Origin: CAVQBP01 sp963723205
Lineage (GTDB): Bacteria; Bacteroidota; Ignavibacteria; Ignavibacteriales; Ignavibacteriaceae
Length of the DNA: 64,000 bases
NCBI GenBank assembly: GCA_963723205.1
Contig: CAVRQC010000008.1
Coordinates: 1 to 64,000, forward strand
Reading direction: 5' to 3'
Shown: piece after piece, positions 18,465 through 26,858 of the stretch
Layout: every line of letters starts with the position of its first letter
Position numbering within the stretch: position 1 is the stretch's first letter
Position numbers and translations under genes: made by a program
The notes under the pieces: model-generated
The model's database searches: none
What the model was told of the DNA's origin: nothing
The model's input: the letters and a program-made list of their open reading frames with translations, nothing else

Positions 18465-18983
18465 CTGAAGTTTAGGTTTAGATTGGAATATTCATTGAAT
18501 TTATTTTGCTTTAGATATGTTCTTAATCATTTGTTTTTTTCAAACGTTTTAATTTACAATAAATTTTATTAAAAAATAAACTATGTGAGGTTACTTCAAC
18601 AAAATATTTAATAATATTTACTTTTGTTTGTTTAAAGAATCTGATATTTAAATAAAAATTGCAGATATTTTTAAGAACATTAGTTTTTCTTCCAATTTTT
18701 GCTTTAATCCATTATTTGACTAACAACATCTTTAACGTCTTTCTAAATTCCCCTCCTCCTGAACGTCGGTAGTAATTATTGTATAAAAATAAACTTCAGA
18801 AAGCAAATCATTAGCATTTCATAAAATCCATTGAAAAACTGCTGGTTCAACTTCTTTATTTAACTCACCTATTAAATTATTTAATTCTAATAATTGATTC
18901 TTTTTATATTATATTTAAAATAAATCACTAGAAGTATTGATACTAAACAATAATATTCTATTAATTGGAATGAATAGATTATG
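18465..18983. other. 519-bp AT-rich gap without a recognised gene
   Basis: The gap lies upstream of the sugar-porter gene and downstream of the receiver gene, both on the minus strand. It should hold the promoter of the mannoside cluster. An AAACGTTT palindrome at 18542-18549 is the only notable site. No coding sequence is supported. Confidence 0.5.
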
Positions 18984-19352
18984 TTAATCTTTTTTGAGAG
19001 TCTTAGATACAAGTTCAAGAAAATCTTTTTTTTCAAAAGGTTTGACTAAGAAATAATTACAACCAGCTTCAAAAGCATCATCTTTATAATACCTACCGAA
19101 TGCTGTGATAGCAATAATTGGGGTTTCTTTATAACGCTCAATCTTTCTTATATACTCCGTAAGAGACAATCCATCTAATTCACCTCTTAAATTTATATCC
19201 ATTAGGATTAAATCATAACTATTTTTATTAATCATATCCTGACCAATTTCCCCGTTAGCGGCAATACTCAAATCTCCAATTTCTTTTAAATAATGTTCAA
19301 ATAAAACTGTTGTAGGTTTATCATCATCAACGACTAATATTTTAGGCAGCAA
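18984..19352 (-). CDS. Single-domain response regulator (receiver only)
   Basis: The 122-residue protein is a lone CheY-like receiver. It shows the acidic cluster VVDDDK, the phospho-acceptor Asp in DLILMDINLRGELDG, the conserved Thr in PIIAITAFG and Lys in FLVKPFEKKDF. There is no output domain, so it acts by protein contact or as a phosphorelay step. The start is a TTG at 19352 with AAGGGA just upstream. No kinase is nearby. The MDINLRGxLDG pattern is usual for receivers that partner hybrid kinases. Confidence 0.9.
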   Translation of the reverse strand: MLPKILVVDDDKPTTVLFEHYLKEIGDLSIAANGEIGQDMINKNSYDLILMDINLRGELDGLSLTEYIRKIERYKETPIIAITAFGRYYKDDAFEAGCNYFLVKPFEKKDFLELVSKTLKKD

Positions 19353-19918
19353 AATTTATCCCTTGAGTAATTATGTTAAAATAATATGTAATAAATGTGA
19401 ATACCTTTTTAATAAATGATATGGAGATAAGTTTCAAATTGAATTTCATAATACGATTTTAAACTGCTATTGTATTAGCTCACTTGTCGAAATTAATCCC
19501 GGAAATCTTGTCACAAGAACTTCTTGTTACTTACAAATGTAATAATATTTAAATTCAAATTAGAAAAAAATATTCTAAAGATGTAAAATACCCTCGTTCT
19601 CTTTCAATCATTATGAATTGATGATTATAAATTACTTAAATCTTTCCTGGAATTTACAGGAAATAAAATTCTGAGATTTCAAGCCATAATAAAGAGATTA
19701 ATTTAGTCTTTATTAATTGAATCACACTCAGTTTGACATTTAATAAAGTATATTGTTTATTATCCTTTATATTTTTAGCACGTTAATATTAATTGCCTTA
19801 GTAAATTCTTATTGAATAATGATATGAAACAAAATTAATTTTAACTTGTAAAAGACCTCATAATTTTAATAATGGAATTAACTAAGTAAAAAGTAATTAA
19901 ATAAAAAAGAAGGCTCAT
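19353..19918. other. 566-bp AT-rich gap between divergent genes
   Basis: No coding sequence, RNA gene or strong hairpin is supported. It separates the receiver gene (minus) from the membrane-protein gene (plus), so promoters for both probably lie here. Confidence 0.5.
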
Positions 19919-20488
19919 ATGAAAGCTAGGGCTTTGTCGGTAAAAGGACATCATGAAAACTTTATTACAAAAGCTTTGAAGGATTTTTTCAATCCTTATG
20001 AAGCGTGGGGAAGACAAAACAGGAATCAATTTTTAATTGGTGTATTTTTGATCATTATTTATTTTCTAAGTAATGCAATCATTACAGTTATACATCCGTA
20101 CTGGAATCCTTTTATTTATACTTCAAACGGATTGTTATTAGCAGCATTTGCTTGTATCGGATTAGTTGTTGGCAGATATACAGTAAACACTTTCAATCTT
20201 ACCTCAAATAGATATCCGTGGTACGAAAAATATATGCCTATGATTATATCTCTTTTAGGATTGGTTACCTTAATTGCTATTCAAAATTTAAGTGGTACTG
20301 GTGTTTATGATGCCAGCCTCTGGATAAATATAAGTGTATTATTTGTAATATTTATTATTGCAGCAGGATATTTTGTGGAGGGAAGCAGCAGTGAAAAGGC
20401 TATAAAAATATGGTTCTCACTTTTAGGGTACTTTTTCTCCATCATTGCAGTATTTTATTTTTTGGACCGTTTTTTAGAAACAATTTAA
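19919..20488 (+). CDS. Unknown membrane protein with about five helices
   Basis: I do not recognise this 189-residue protein. It has a soluble N-terminus of about 37 residues (polar, with HHENFITKALKDFFNPYEAWGRQNRNQ) and hydrophobic helices near residues 38-57, 69-87, 105-125, 133-150 and 165-183. No signal peptide, cysteine pair or known motif is seen. AGAAGG lies just before the ATG. It is flanked by long gaps and seems monocistronic. The length and good ribosome site argue that it is a real gene. Confidence 0.7.
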   Translation: MKARALSVKGHHENFITKALKDFFNPYEAWGRQNRNQFLIGVFLIIIYFLSNAIITVIHPYWNPFIYTSNGLLLAAFACIGLVVGRYTVNTFNLTSNRYPWYEKYMPMIISLLGLVTLIAIQNLSGTGVYDASLWINISVLFVIFIIAAGYFVEGSSSEKAIKIWFSLLGYFFSIIAVFYFLDRFLETI

Positions 20489-20542
20489 GAATTAAAAAAA
20501 AACCCGGAAGACTTAAAACATTATAAAACTGACTTTCCATTC

Positions 20543-20585
20543 TTATCCTTCATTAAAGAAAAGCTTTATTCTTTATGAAGGATAA
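20543..20585. repeat. Long hairpin downstream of the membrane-protein gene
   Basis: TTATCCTTCATTAAAGAA and TTCTTTATGAAGGATAA pair over 17 bp with one bulged A, around an 8-base loop. No T-run follows, so termination is possible but unproven. It may be a transcript-end stabiliser or a dispersed repeat. Confidence 0.5.
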
Positions 20586-20711
20586 AAATGCCTACTTAAA
20601 CCCCGTCTTAACAAAATAAGTATATAGGATTCTAAAACAATAAATTCTTTATAGATATTTTTTTTATTTTGTTATAGTAAAGTTACCATAATATCTTAAA
20701 GTTGGGGCATT

Positions 20712-22922
20712 ATGAAAAGAATTTTCTACTATTTTACTTACGTCTTTTTCATCCTATTAATTACAGGTTTTAATACAAATAAAATATCCAGTCCCAAAAA
20801 TCTTTTAATTTTTTACTCCAGTAATGTAGCTCAGCAAAATTTTGCTGTTGAAAAGTTGAAAGAAGTAATTTCAATAAGTCCAACTACCAATCCTGGTAAG
20901 GCAGAAATTATAATCATTACTTCTGAAAAACTAAGCAAAGCTGAAAATGTATTATTGTACTATAATAATGTTGCAAAAGAAGGATATTCAATTAAGAAAC
21001 TTCCTGGTGACAAAGTATCTGTAATTGCTTCTGATCAAACTGGAGCTATGTACGGCATACTTGATTTGGCAGAACAATTTGAAATGGGAAAAACAATTTC
21101 AACTGTTGAGGAAAAAAGTATTAATCCTAAATTTGCTTTCAGGGCAATTAAATTTAACCTGCCATGGGATTCTTACCGCAGGCATGAAAGTCTTCAGCTT
21201 CATTATAAAACAGTTAAAGATTTAAAATTCTGGAAAGCATTCCTGAATCAAATGGCGGAAAACAGGTTTAATGCACTTACTCTCTGGAACCTGCATCCTT
21301 TTCCTTATATGATAAAGTTAAAAAAATTTCCAGAAGCATGCCCATTTTCTAATGAAGAAATGAAAGATTGGCAACACTTTTGGCACAGCTTATTTCATAT
21401 GGCTAAGGACAGAGGAATAAAGACTTATATAATTGACTGGAATATTTTTGTCAGCCCTGAGTTTGCAAAGGCTCACGGAGTTGCTCAATACTGCCTACCC
21501 GAAATGGCCGGCAAAGAGTATTATGGAAAAGGAGATTATTCACCTTTAGTACAGGAATATAATAGAGAGTGTGTGACAGAATTAATTAATGAATACCCTG
21601 AACTAACAGGAATTGGTGTTAGTCAGAATGAACGGATGGAAGGTGTTGATGAACAAACCTGGCAGAATTGGATAGTCGATACATATTTTGATGCAATGGA
21701 TAAAGCAAATCATAAAATAGAATTTATTATGCGTGCTCATACTCATCCTGCTCCCAAATTAACACGAAAAGCTATCGAAGATAATGCTTATAGACTTGGA
21801 ACAGTGTGGGTACCGGTAAAATTTAATTGGTCCCATTCACATGCAACACCTAAATTAGAATATATCCATGGTGGTTCACGTTCTCATTCCCTTTGGGATC
21901 CTGAGCCCAAAAATTATAAGATGGTTTTTACTATGAGAAACGAAGATTTCTTTATTCTTCGCTGGGGAGATCCAGATTTTATTAGAGATGTTATAAAACA
22001 AAACCATCAGGATTATGTTGGCGGATACCAGATTGGTTCTGAATGTTATATCCCTGCAAAAGAATATATAATCAAGCCAGGTCCATATCTTACATGGAAA
22101 TACGGATTTCAAAGGCAATGGTTATTTTATATGGTTTGGGGAAGATTATTATATGATTCTTCAACTAAAGATGATGTATTTGCAAACGCATTTAATCAAA
22201 AATACAATATCAATTATGGTGATAAGCTGGTGGCAGCACATGAATTAGCAGATAAGATGCCGCTTAAACTAGCTTCATTCTATGCTGCATCATGGGATTT
22301 TACTTTGTACTCCGAAGGTTTCCTTGCCGGATACAAATCCAATATGGGTTGTTATTATGATAGTGTTTCCCCTTTTATATCGGTTAATGAAATAATCCAT
22401 ACGGTCACTTTAGATGATCAACTTATGTCTATTGACCATTATGTAAACGGAAAATTTAAGGATTCAAATAAAACTACTCCATTACAGTTAGCAGATGAAC
22501 TTGAAAAAGAAGGAAATGATGCTTTAAACATTATTAAAGATATACAAACGGATAATCCGACATTGAAACATGAAATTGATGATATAAGAGCATGGTCATT
22601 GCTTAGTCTTTATTTTAGTGAAAAGCTTCGAGGAGGTTCTGCATTACAGTTTTACCGCATTACAGGCAAAGAAGATAAAAAAGCCGAAAGTATTCAGCAC
22701 CTGGAACTTGCCCTGGAATATTGGAAAAAACTGGTAGCAGTAACAAGTAAATATATTACTGAAATTCCCCTACTCCACTTAGGAGACAAATTTAATAATG
22801 GCGGAAACAAGCGTAATATATCAAAATTTTCCTGGGCTAATTTATTAAGTGAAGTTAAGTATGATATTGAAATTGCAAAAAAATCTACTCCGGGAGGAAT
22901 TACTAATACATCTGGAAAATAA
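20712..22922 (+). CDS. Glycoside-hydrolase-like protein with GH67/GH20-type N-terminal domain
   Basis: This 736-residue protein begins with a signal-like hydrophobic segment (residues 4-19). Residues about 28-140 resemble the non-catalytic alpha-beta domain shared by GH20, GH67 and related enzymes, ending in GAMYGILDLAEQFEMG. A probable TIM barrel follows: FRAIKFNLPWDSYRRHESL, NRFNALTLWNLHPFPYMIKL, GIKTYIIDWNIFVSPEFA, ELTGIGVSQNERMEG. A helical C-terminal part (about 570-730) completes it. Candidate acid residues are in SQNERMEGVDE, but I cannot assign a catalytic pair. It is likely an exported carbohydrate enzyme, perhaps alpha-glucuronidase-like; the substrate is unknown. It seems monocistronic. 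Confidence 0.6.
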   Translation: MKRIFYYFTYVFFILLITGFNTNKISSPKNLLIFYSSNVAQQNFAVEKLKEVISISPTTNPGKAEIIIITSEKLSKAENVLLYYNNVAKEGYSIKKLPGDKVSVIASDQTGAMYGILDLAEQFEMGKTISTVEEKSINPKFAFRAIKFNLPWDSYRRHESLQLHYKTVKDLKFWKAFLNQMAENRFNALTLWNLHPFPYMIKLKKFPEACPFSNEEMKDWQHFWHSLFHMAKDRGIKTYIIDWNIFVSPEFAKAHGVAQYCLPEMAGKEYYGKGDYSPLVQEYNRECVTELINEYPELTGIGVSQNERMEGVDEQTWQNWIVDTYFDAMDKANHKIEFIMRAHTHPAPKLTRKAIEDNAYRLGTVWVPVKFNWSHSHATPKLEYIHGGSRSHSLWDPEPKNYKMVFTMRNEDFFILRWGDPDFIRDVIKQNHQDYVGGYQIGSECYIPAKEYIIKPGPYLTWKYGFQRQWLFYMVWGRLLYDSSTKDDVFANAFNQKYNINYGDKLVAAHELADKMPLKLASFYAASWDFTLYSEGFLAGYKSNMGCYYDSVSPFISVNEIIHTVTLDDQLMSIDHYVNGKFKDSNKTTPLQLADELEKEGNDALNIIKDIQTDNPTLKHEIDDIRAWSLLSLYFSEKLRGGSALQFYRITGKEDKKAESIQHLELALEYWKKLVAVTSKYITEIPLLHLGDKFNNGGNKRNISKFSWANLLSEVKYDIEIAKKSTPGGITNTSGK

Positions 22923-22978
22923 TACTATTACCATTTAGATTAATCAAAATGATACAAAATACAATCCACAAAATAATC

Positions 22979-23009
22979 TTGATTTAATTGTAAAGATTAA
23001 ATAGTTTTG
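22979..23009 (+). promoter_or_regulatory. Bacteroidota-type promoter before the cysteine-rich leader ORF
   Basis: TTG at 22979-22981, a 20-base spacer and TAGTTTTG at 23002-23009 fit the -33/-7 consensus with the same spacing as the yceI promoter. A transcript would start near 23016, about 23 bases before the leader ATG. Confidence 0.45.
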
Positions 23010-23038
23010 ATAAAATTTAATGAGGAATTAATAATAAA

Positions 23039-23143
23039 ATGACATTACGGAAAGATTTCACCACAAACAAATGCTGTTGTAGTTGTTGCTGCATGTGTTG
23101 TTGTACTGCAATGAAAGGCAGAGGGAAATTGCTCCGTATATAA
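23039..23143 (+). CDS. 34-codon cysteine-rich leader peptide (putative attenuator uORF)
   Basis: The frame runs from ATG 23039 to TAA 23141-23143. Codons 12-22 encode CCCSCCCMCCC, nine cysteines in eleven residues. The rest is ordinary (MTLRKDFTTNK before, TAMKGRGKLLRI after). TGAGGA lies about 12 bases upstream of the ATG, a long but usable spacing. A Rho-independent terminator starts 23 bases after the stop, and a sulfur-transfer operon begins 45 bases after that. The layout resembles amino-acid leader peptides such as trpL and hisL, with cysteine as the sensed residue. A metal-binding or modified peptide is an alternative. Translation is inferred, not shown. Confidence 0.6.
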   Translation: MTLRKDFTTNKCCCSCCCMCCCTAMKGRGKLLRI

Positions 23144-23178
23144 TTAAAAATTATAATTGATTTTTAAAACCCGCTGCC
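23117..23178 (+). promoter_or_regulatory. Candidate antiterminator pairing
   Basis: GGCAGAGGG (23117-23125), inside the leader ORF and 15 bases after the last Cys codon, can pair with CCCGCTGCC (23170-23178) at 8 of 9 positions. The second segment contains the core of the terminator's 5' arm, so the two structures exclude each other. A ribosome stalled on the Cys codons would leave or expose this segment; one reading to the stop would cover it and favour termination. Confidence 0.5.
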
Positions 23179-23208
23179 GATGTAAATTGACAGCGGGTTT
23201 TTAATTTT
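23166..23208 (+). terminator. Rho-independent terminator/attenuator before the sulfur-transfer operon
   Basis: AAAACCCGCTG (23166-23176) pairs perfectly with CAGCGGGTTTT (23191-23201) around a 14-base loop, and TTTTTAATTTT overlaps and follows the 3' arm. It sits between the leader ORF and the DUF4395 gene. Confidence 0.85.
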
Positions 23209-23247
23209 AAAACATTTCAAAAATCTTTGATACAATCAGGAGAAGTA

Positions 23248-23706
23248 ATGGGATATAAAAATGAAAAAATAGATAAGACATCCTTAAAATTTAACCAGGG
23301 ATGCATTGTTGTATTTACCAGCCTGGCATTTTTATTAAATAACTATTGGCTTGTAGCTTTTGTGGGTGTAGTTTTACTCATGGATACTTTAATTTCCGGT
23401 ATAGGTCTCTTTAAATTAGTTTATAAACATATTGCAAAACCTCTAAAAATTCTAAATCCGAATATTTCTATTGAAAATAAAGCACCTCATCAATTTGCAC
23501 AGGGGTTGGGCGGATCATTTCTTCTTTTGTCATTTTTTCTATTGCAATTTTTAGGATCAGCTTTCTTCGGATGGGCTGTTTCATTTATTGTTATTGCTCT
23601 TGCATTTGTAAATTTAACACTTGATTTCTGTGCCGGCTGCTTTATCTATTTCCAGATACAAAAAATCAAATTATCTGTTACATTAACGGAGAATAAAAAT
23701 GCTTGA
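23248..23706 (+). CDS. DUF4395 membrane protein
   Basis: This protein of about 152 residues has four hydrophobic helices (about 20-35, 35-55, 85-105, 108-127). It carries the DUF4395 features: FNQGC near the start and LDFCAGCFIYF with Cys128 and Cys131 near the last helix. DUF4395 proteins commonly sit with thioredoxins and rhodaneses and are thought to act in thiol or sulfur transfer, but no reaction is proven to my knowledge. ATG 23248, behind AGGAGAAGTA, is preferred over TTG 23227, which would overlap the ribosome site. The 3' end overlaps the thioredoxin gene by 8 bp, suggesting translational coupling. Confidence 0.85.
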   Translation: MGYKNEKIDKTSLKFNQGCIVVFTSLAFLLNNYWLVAFVGVVLLMDTLISGIGLFKLVYKHIAKPLKILNPNISIENKAPHQFAQGLGGSFLLLSFFLLQFLGSAFFGWAVSFIVIALAFVNLTLDFCAGCFIYFQIQKIKLSVTLTENKNA

Positions 23707-24103
23707 AAGAATAATCACCTTAAGTTTCTTTTTAATCCTGACTTATATTTTAGTAAGAAGACTTTACTCATCAAAAATAATATCAAACAGTTCTTTACCG
23801 TTTGAGATTAATAATATAAATAACGCATTGCCAACTATTTTATACTTTTGGACCGAACAATGTGCTCAGTGCAATAGCGTTCAAAAACCGACAATACTTA
23901 AACTGAGAGAAGAAGGAAATGAATTTAATTTTATTTCATTTAATGCAATTAAAGAACTGGAAATCACAAAACATCTGAATATAAAGACAGTACCCTCTAC
24001 TGTAGTCTTGAATCATGACAAGAAAATAAATTATATAAACAGCGGTTATACTGCAGGTAAAATATTAAAAGAACAGCTTAATAAATTACACAAGAAAATG
24101 TAA
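23699..24103 (+). CDS. Thioredoxin-like protein, membrane-anchored
   Basis: The 134-residue protein starts with a single hydrophobic helix (residues 6-18) and continues into a thioredoxin fold. TILYFWTEQCAQCNSVQKP holds the CxxC active site, Cys55 and Cys58, with AQ between the cysteines instead of GP. The cis-proline loop is VPSTVV. It probably reduces or transfers thiols at the membrane. The start codon lies inside the end of the DUF4395 gene. The rhodanese gene begins 36 bases downstream, behind AAAGGAG, so the three form one operon. Confidence 0.9.
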   Translation: MLERIITLSFFLILTYILVRRLYSSKIISNSSLPFEINNINNALPTILYFWTEQCAQCNSVQKPTILKLREEGNEFNFISFNAIKELEITKHLNIKTVPSTVVLNHDKKINYINSGYTAGKILKEQLNKLHKKM

Positions 24104-24139
24104 AATTTTTGTTTGAAATTTTATGAAAGGAGTTTTTAA

Positions 24140-25030
24140 ATGAGCGAGTTAGGAGAAGTCAAAATAAGCGAGATCGAGGAAAGAGGTTATGCAAATCCTG
24201 ATGTTCTTGTTTCAACTGATTGGGTCGCCTCACATTTGAATGATACTGATATAAGAATTATTGAATCTAATGAGGATCTTTTAGTTTATCCTTCAGGTCA
24301 TATACCGGGCGCAGTACAGGTAGATTGGGAAAAAGACCTAAATGATCAATTAAGTAGAGATTATCTTGATAAAATACAATTTGAAAAATTGATGTCTAAA
24401 ATCGGAGTCACACCTGACTCTACTGTTGTTTTTTACGGAGATAAAAATAACTGGTGGGCTTGCTATACATATTGGGTTTTTAAACTATTTCATCATCAGA
24501 ATGCAAAAATTATGGACGGCGGCAGATTAAAATGGGAAAAAGAAAAAAGAGAATTGACAAAAGAAATTAAAATATATCCCGAAACTGATTACAAAGCACC
24601 TGAACGGGATGATTTTGAAATACGGGCATTTAGAGAACATGTTCTGGAACATGTAAGGAACGGATTGTATCTTGTGGATGTCCGCAGTCCACAGGAATAT
24701 TCAGGAGAAAGACTCCATATGCCTGATTATCCTAATGAAGGAGCTTTACGCGGCGGACATATCCCGAGAGCAAAGAATATCCCCTGGGCTAAAGCAATAA
24801 ATCCGGATGACGGAACATTTAAGACTTCAGAAGAATTAAGAACAATCTATGAAAAAGAAAATGGTTTATCACCTAATGAAGAAATAATAGCTTACTGCAG
24901 AATTGGTGAGAGAAGCAGTCATACTTGGTTTGTTCTAAAAAATCTTTTAGGATTCCCGAAAGTTCGTAATTATGATGGCAGCTGGACAGAATGGGGAAAC
25001 CTGGTTGGTGTTCCGATAGAAAAAAAATAA
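24140..25030 (+). CDS. Two-domain rhodanese-type sulfurtransferase
   Basis: This 296-residue sulfurtransferase (thiosulfate or 3-mercaptopyruvate type) moves sulfane sulfur to cyanide or thiols. The inactive N-terminal rhodanese domain covers about 20-140 (DTDIRIIESNEDLLVYPSGHIPGAVQVDW). The C-terminal domain, about 170-295, holds LVDVRSPQEYSGE, GGHIPRAKNIPWAKA and the active loop AYCRIGERSSHTWF with Cys253. The CRxGERS loop is the form typical of thiosulfate sulfurtransferases. It is the last gene of the DUF4395-thioredoxin operon, which fits control by cysteine or sulfur supply. The product is probably cytoplasmic. Confidence 0.92.
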   Translation: MSELGEVKISEIEERGYANPDVLVSTDWVASHLNDTDIRIIESNEDLLVYPSGHIPGAVQVDWEKDLNDQLSRDYLDKIQFEKLMSKIGVTPDSTVVFYGDKNNWWACYTYWVFKLFHHQNAKIMDGGRLKWEKEKRELTKEIKIYPETDYKAPERDDFEIRAFREHVLEHVRNGLYLVDVRSPQEYSGERLHMPDYPNEGALRGGHIPRAKNIPWAKAINPDDGTFKTSEELRTIYEKENGLSPNEEIIAYCRIGERSSHTWFVLKNLLGFPKVRNYDGSWTEWGNLVGVPIEKK

Positions 25031-25349
25031 AAATTAGGACAGTACGAAAACGATAAATCTTTTCCATCACTATTGAAATAAAGCCGGTCGTATCAATTCT
25101 TTTTATTTATAGAATTTCTTATTTTGAAAAATATTTAGGGAAAAGTGTTTTATATAATCCGCTCTTCCCTTTTCATAAAAAGCGGTTTCCTATTTTCTAT
25201 CTTTTCATTTTATCATCATTTATTCCATAAATTTAACCGTGATAAATATTTGACAATTATGAAAGAATTTTGAGACAAATTTCGATATTGTATTTCATAA
25301 ATTTTTATCAAATTTTATTAAAAATCATAAGAAAGATTAGGTTATTTAT
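25031..25349. other. 319-bp gap with a weak hairpin
   Basis: CCGCT (25159-25163) and AGCGG (25181-25185), followed by TTT, may form a weak terminator for the rhodanese operon. No gene is seen. The msrB promoter should lie in the AT-rich right half. Confidence 0.35.
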
Positions 25350-25880
25350 ATGAAGCGAAATTTGATTGTAGTGGTTTTATTATTTTCATTTTTTGTAATA
25401 TTTATATCATCATGTGAAAATCTTAAATCGAATAGTCTTATAGGTAATCAAATAAAAATCACTAAAAAAGACAGCTTGGATTTTCAGGTAAAAAAAACAG
25501 AGGCCGAATGGAAAAAGATATTAACTTCTTCTCAATATTATATCCTGCGTGAAAAAGGAACTGAACCTCCTTTTACAGGCAAGTACATTGATAATCATGA
25601 AAAAGGAGTTTACAAATGTGCAGCTTGCGGACAAATACTTTTCAGTTCAGATGCAAAGTATAATTCCGGAACAGGATGGCCTAGCTTTTGGGAACCTTAT
25701 TCATCTAATAGTGTCGTGTTGGCTGAAGATAATAGCCTAGGAATGAATAGAGTTGAAGTATTGTGCAGCAAATGTGGCGGTCATTTAGGTCACGTATTTG
25801 ATGATGGCCCTGCACCTACTTATGAAAGATATTGTATCAATTCTGAAGCTTTAGTATTTCAAAAATCCGATGATAAATAA
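25350..25880 (+). CDS. msrB: Peptide-methionine (R)-S-oxide reductase, lipoprotein form
   Basis: MsrB reduces the R epimer of oxidised methionine in proteins. This 176-residue copy has a lipoprotein signal with lipobox ISSC, so it is exported and lipid-anchored. The domain covers about 45-172. Zinc ligands are in KCAACGQ and CSKCGGHLGH, TGWPSFWEP is diagnostic, and RYCINSEAL holds the catalytic Cys162. It has no MsrA fusion. It probably repairs envelope proteins and may receive electrons from a membrane thioredoxin system. It lies 319 bp from the rhodanese operon and is likely transcribed separately. Confidence 0.95.
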   Translation: MKRNLIVVVLLFSFFVIFISSCENLKSNSLIGNQIKITKKDSLDFQVKKTEAEWKKILTSSQYYILREKGTEPPFTGKYIDNHEKGVYKCAACGQILFSSDAKYNSGTGWPSFWEPYSSNSVVLAEDNSLGMNRVEVLCSKCGGHLGHVFDDGPAPTYERYCINSEALVFQKSDDK

Positions 25881-25950
25881 GGTAGGTAATTTAAAATAAG
25901 TTTTAGAAGAATTTAAGATTTGCGAATTGTTTTGTATGTGAAATTCAAAT

Positions 25951-26009
25951 GTTCTAATGTTCTTTATCCAGAACTGAAAATATTATTTTAGGATATTGAA
26001 CATTAGAAC
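25951..26009. repeat. 12-bp perfect inverted repeat between msrB and the OB-fold lipoprotein gene
   Basis: GTTCTAATGTTC (25951-25962) and GAACATTAGAAC (25998-26009) are exact reverse complements, with partial pairing (ATCC/GGAT) further in. It separates two convergent genes, so it may end both transcripts, or it may be a dispersed repeat. Confidence 0.55.
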
Positions 26010-26045
26010 AATGAGTAACAAAATAAAAAAACTTAATCTCCTGAG

Positions 26046-26765
26046 CTACATCGATTTTTCAGCTTTTACAGTTGCATCTTCAATCATGACAGGATAAGAA
26101 TACCCCGCACCAAAATCTCTGTTAACAGCAACCGTACCTTCGGCAATCACAACATCACCCACTTTTACAATATCTTTGCTGGTAATCATCAAATCATAAT
26201 TATTTCCAGAGCCAGTCCCGTCCTGAATATGAATCCAGTTTCTTCCCATAATATTGGGATTAAATTTTGTGACTTTTCCTCTCACTTTAACTGTCTTACC
26301 TGCCAGTGAACTTTTATCAACATAAATTTGTGCAATAGTTTTACCGCCGCTTACTGGTTTAACAGAAACATCTTCTTTTACAGTGTTTAATTTAGGATGA
26401 TTGGGAACGGTAGTCATCTCATTTGGTGTTTTGGAAACATGATCAACAAAAAGAACAGAATCAAAGGTCTTTTTTAATGTTTCACTATGGAAGTTTTTCA
26501 TTTCCATACTTTTACCGAAATATAAGGTTTCTCCTTTTTGAACTTCCATTTGGGGAACTGCAATCCAATATTCAGAGTCATTCTCCTTCACTTTTAAATA
26601 AGTATAGTTCGAAGCATTCATATTTTCAAGCACTACAACTTTATGTAGACTTTCAGCCGGCATGGCTGCCTCTTTTGAAGCATTTTCTTTTGGTTCTTCT
26701 TTTTTCTCACAAGCTGTAAAGCCAATAGCTAATAACACTAAAATGATAATCGATAACCGGTGCAT
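26046..26765 (-). CDS. Lipoprotein with NrfJ-like and OB-fold domains
   Basis: The 239-residue protein has a lipoprotein signal (lipobox FTAC, Cys19) and a charged linker (EKKEEPKENASKEAA). Residues about 40-110 resemble the domain found in NrfJ and related proteins (YTYLKVKENDSEYWIAVPQMEVQKGETLYFGKSMEMKNFHSETLKKTFDSVLFV). Residues about 140-235 form an OB-fold (GKTVKVRGKVTKFNPNIMGRNWIHIQDGTG). The function is unknown; nucleic-acid or ligand binding in the periplasm has been proposed for such folds. A strong AGGAGATAGT precedes the ATG. It lies 93 bp downstream of the amidohydrolase gene and could be cotranscribed with that cluster. Confidence 0.75.
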   Translation of the reverse strand: MHRLSIIILVLLAIGFTACEKKEEPKENASKEAAMPAESLHKVVVLENMNASNYTYLKVKENDSEYWIAVPQMEVQKGETLYFGKSMEMKNFHSETLKKTFDSVLFVDHVSKTPNEMTTVPNHPKLNTVKEDVSVKPVSGGKTIAQIYVDKSSLAGKTVKVRGKVTKFNPNIMGRNWIHIQDGTGSGNNYDLMITSKDIVKVGDVVIAEGTVAVNRDFGAGYSYPVMIEDATVKAEKSM

Positions 26766-26858
26766 ACTATCTCCTTTTTATAATAAATTACAATTTAATA
26801 TGTGAATATAAGAAAAGGATAGCTAAAAAAAGATGGATAAAATTATCAAAAAACAGAT

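Noticed and set aside
18542..18549. AAACGTTT as a LacI-type operator for the mannoside cluster
   Set aside because: The core is short, the flanks are not symmetric, no LacI gene is in the window and the motif is not repeated near the other cluster genes.
25159..25185. CCGCT/AGCGG hairpin as a firm terminator of the rhodanese operon
   Set aside because: The stem is only five bp with a 17-base loop and a short T-run, so it is mentioned in the gap entry only as weak.
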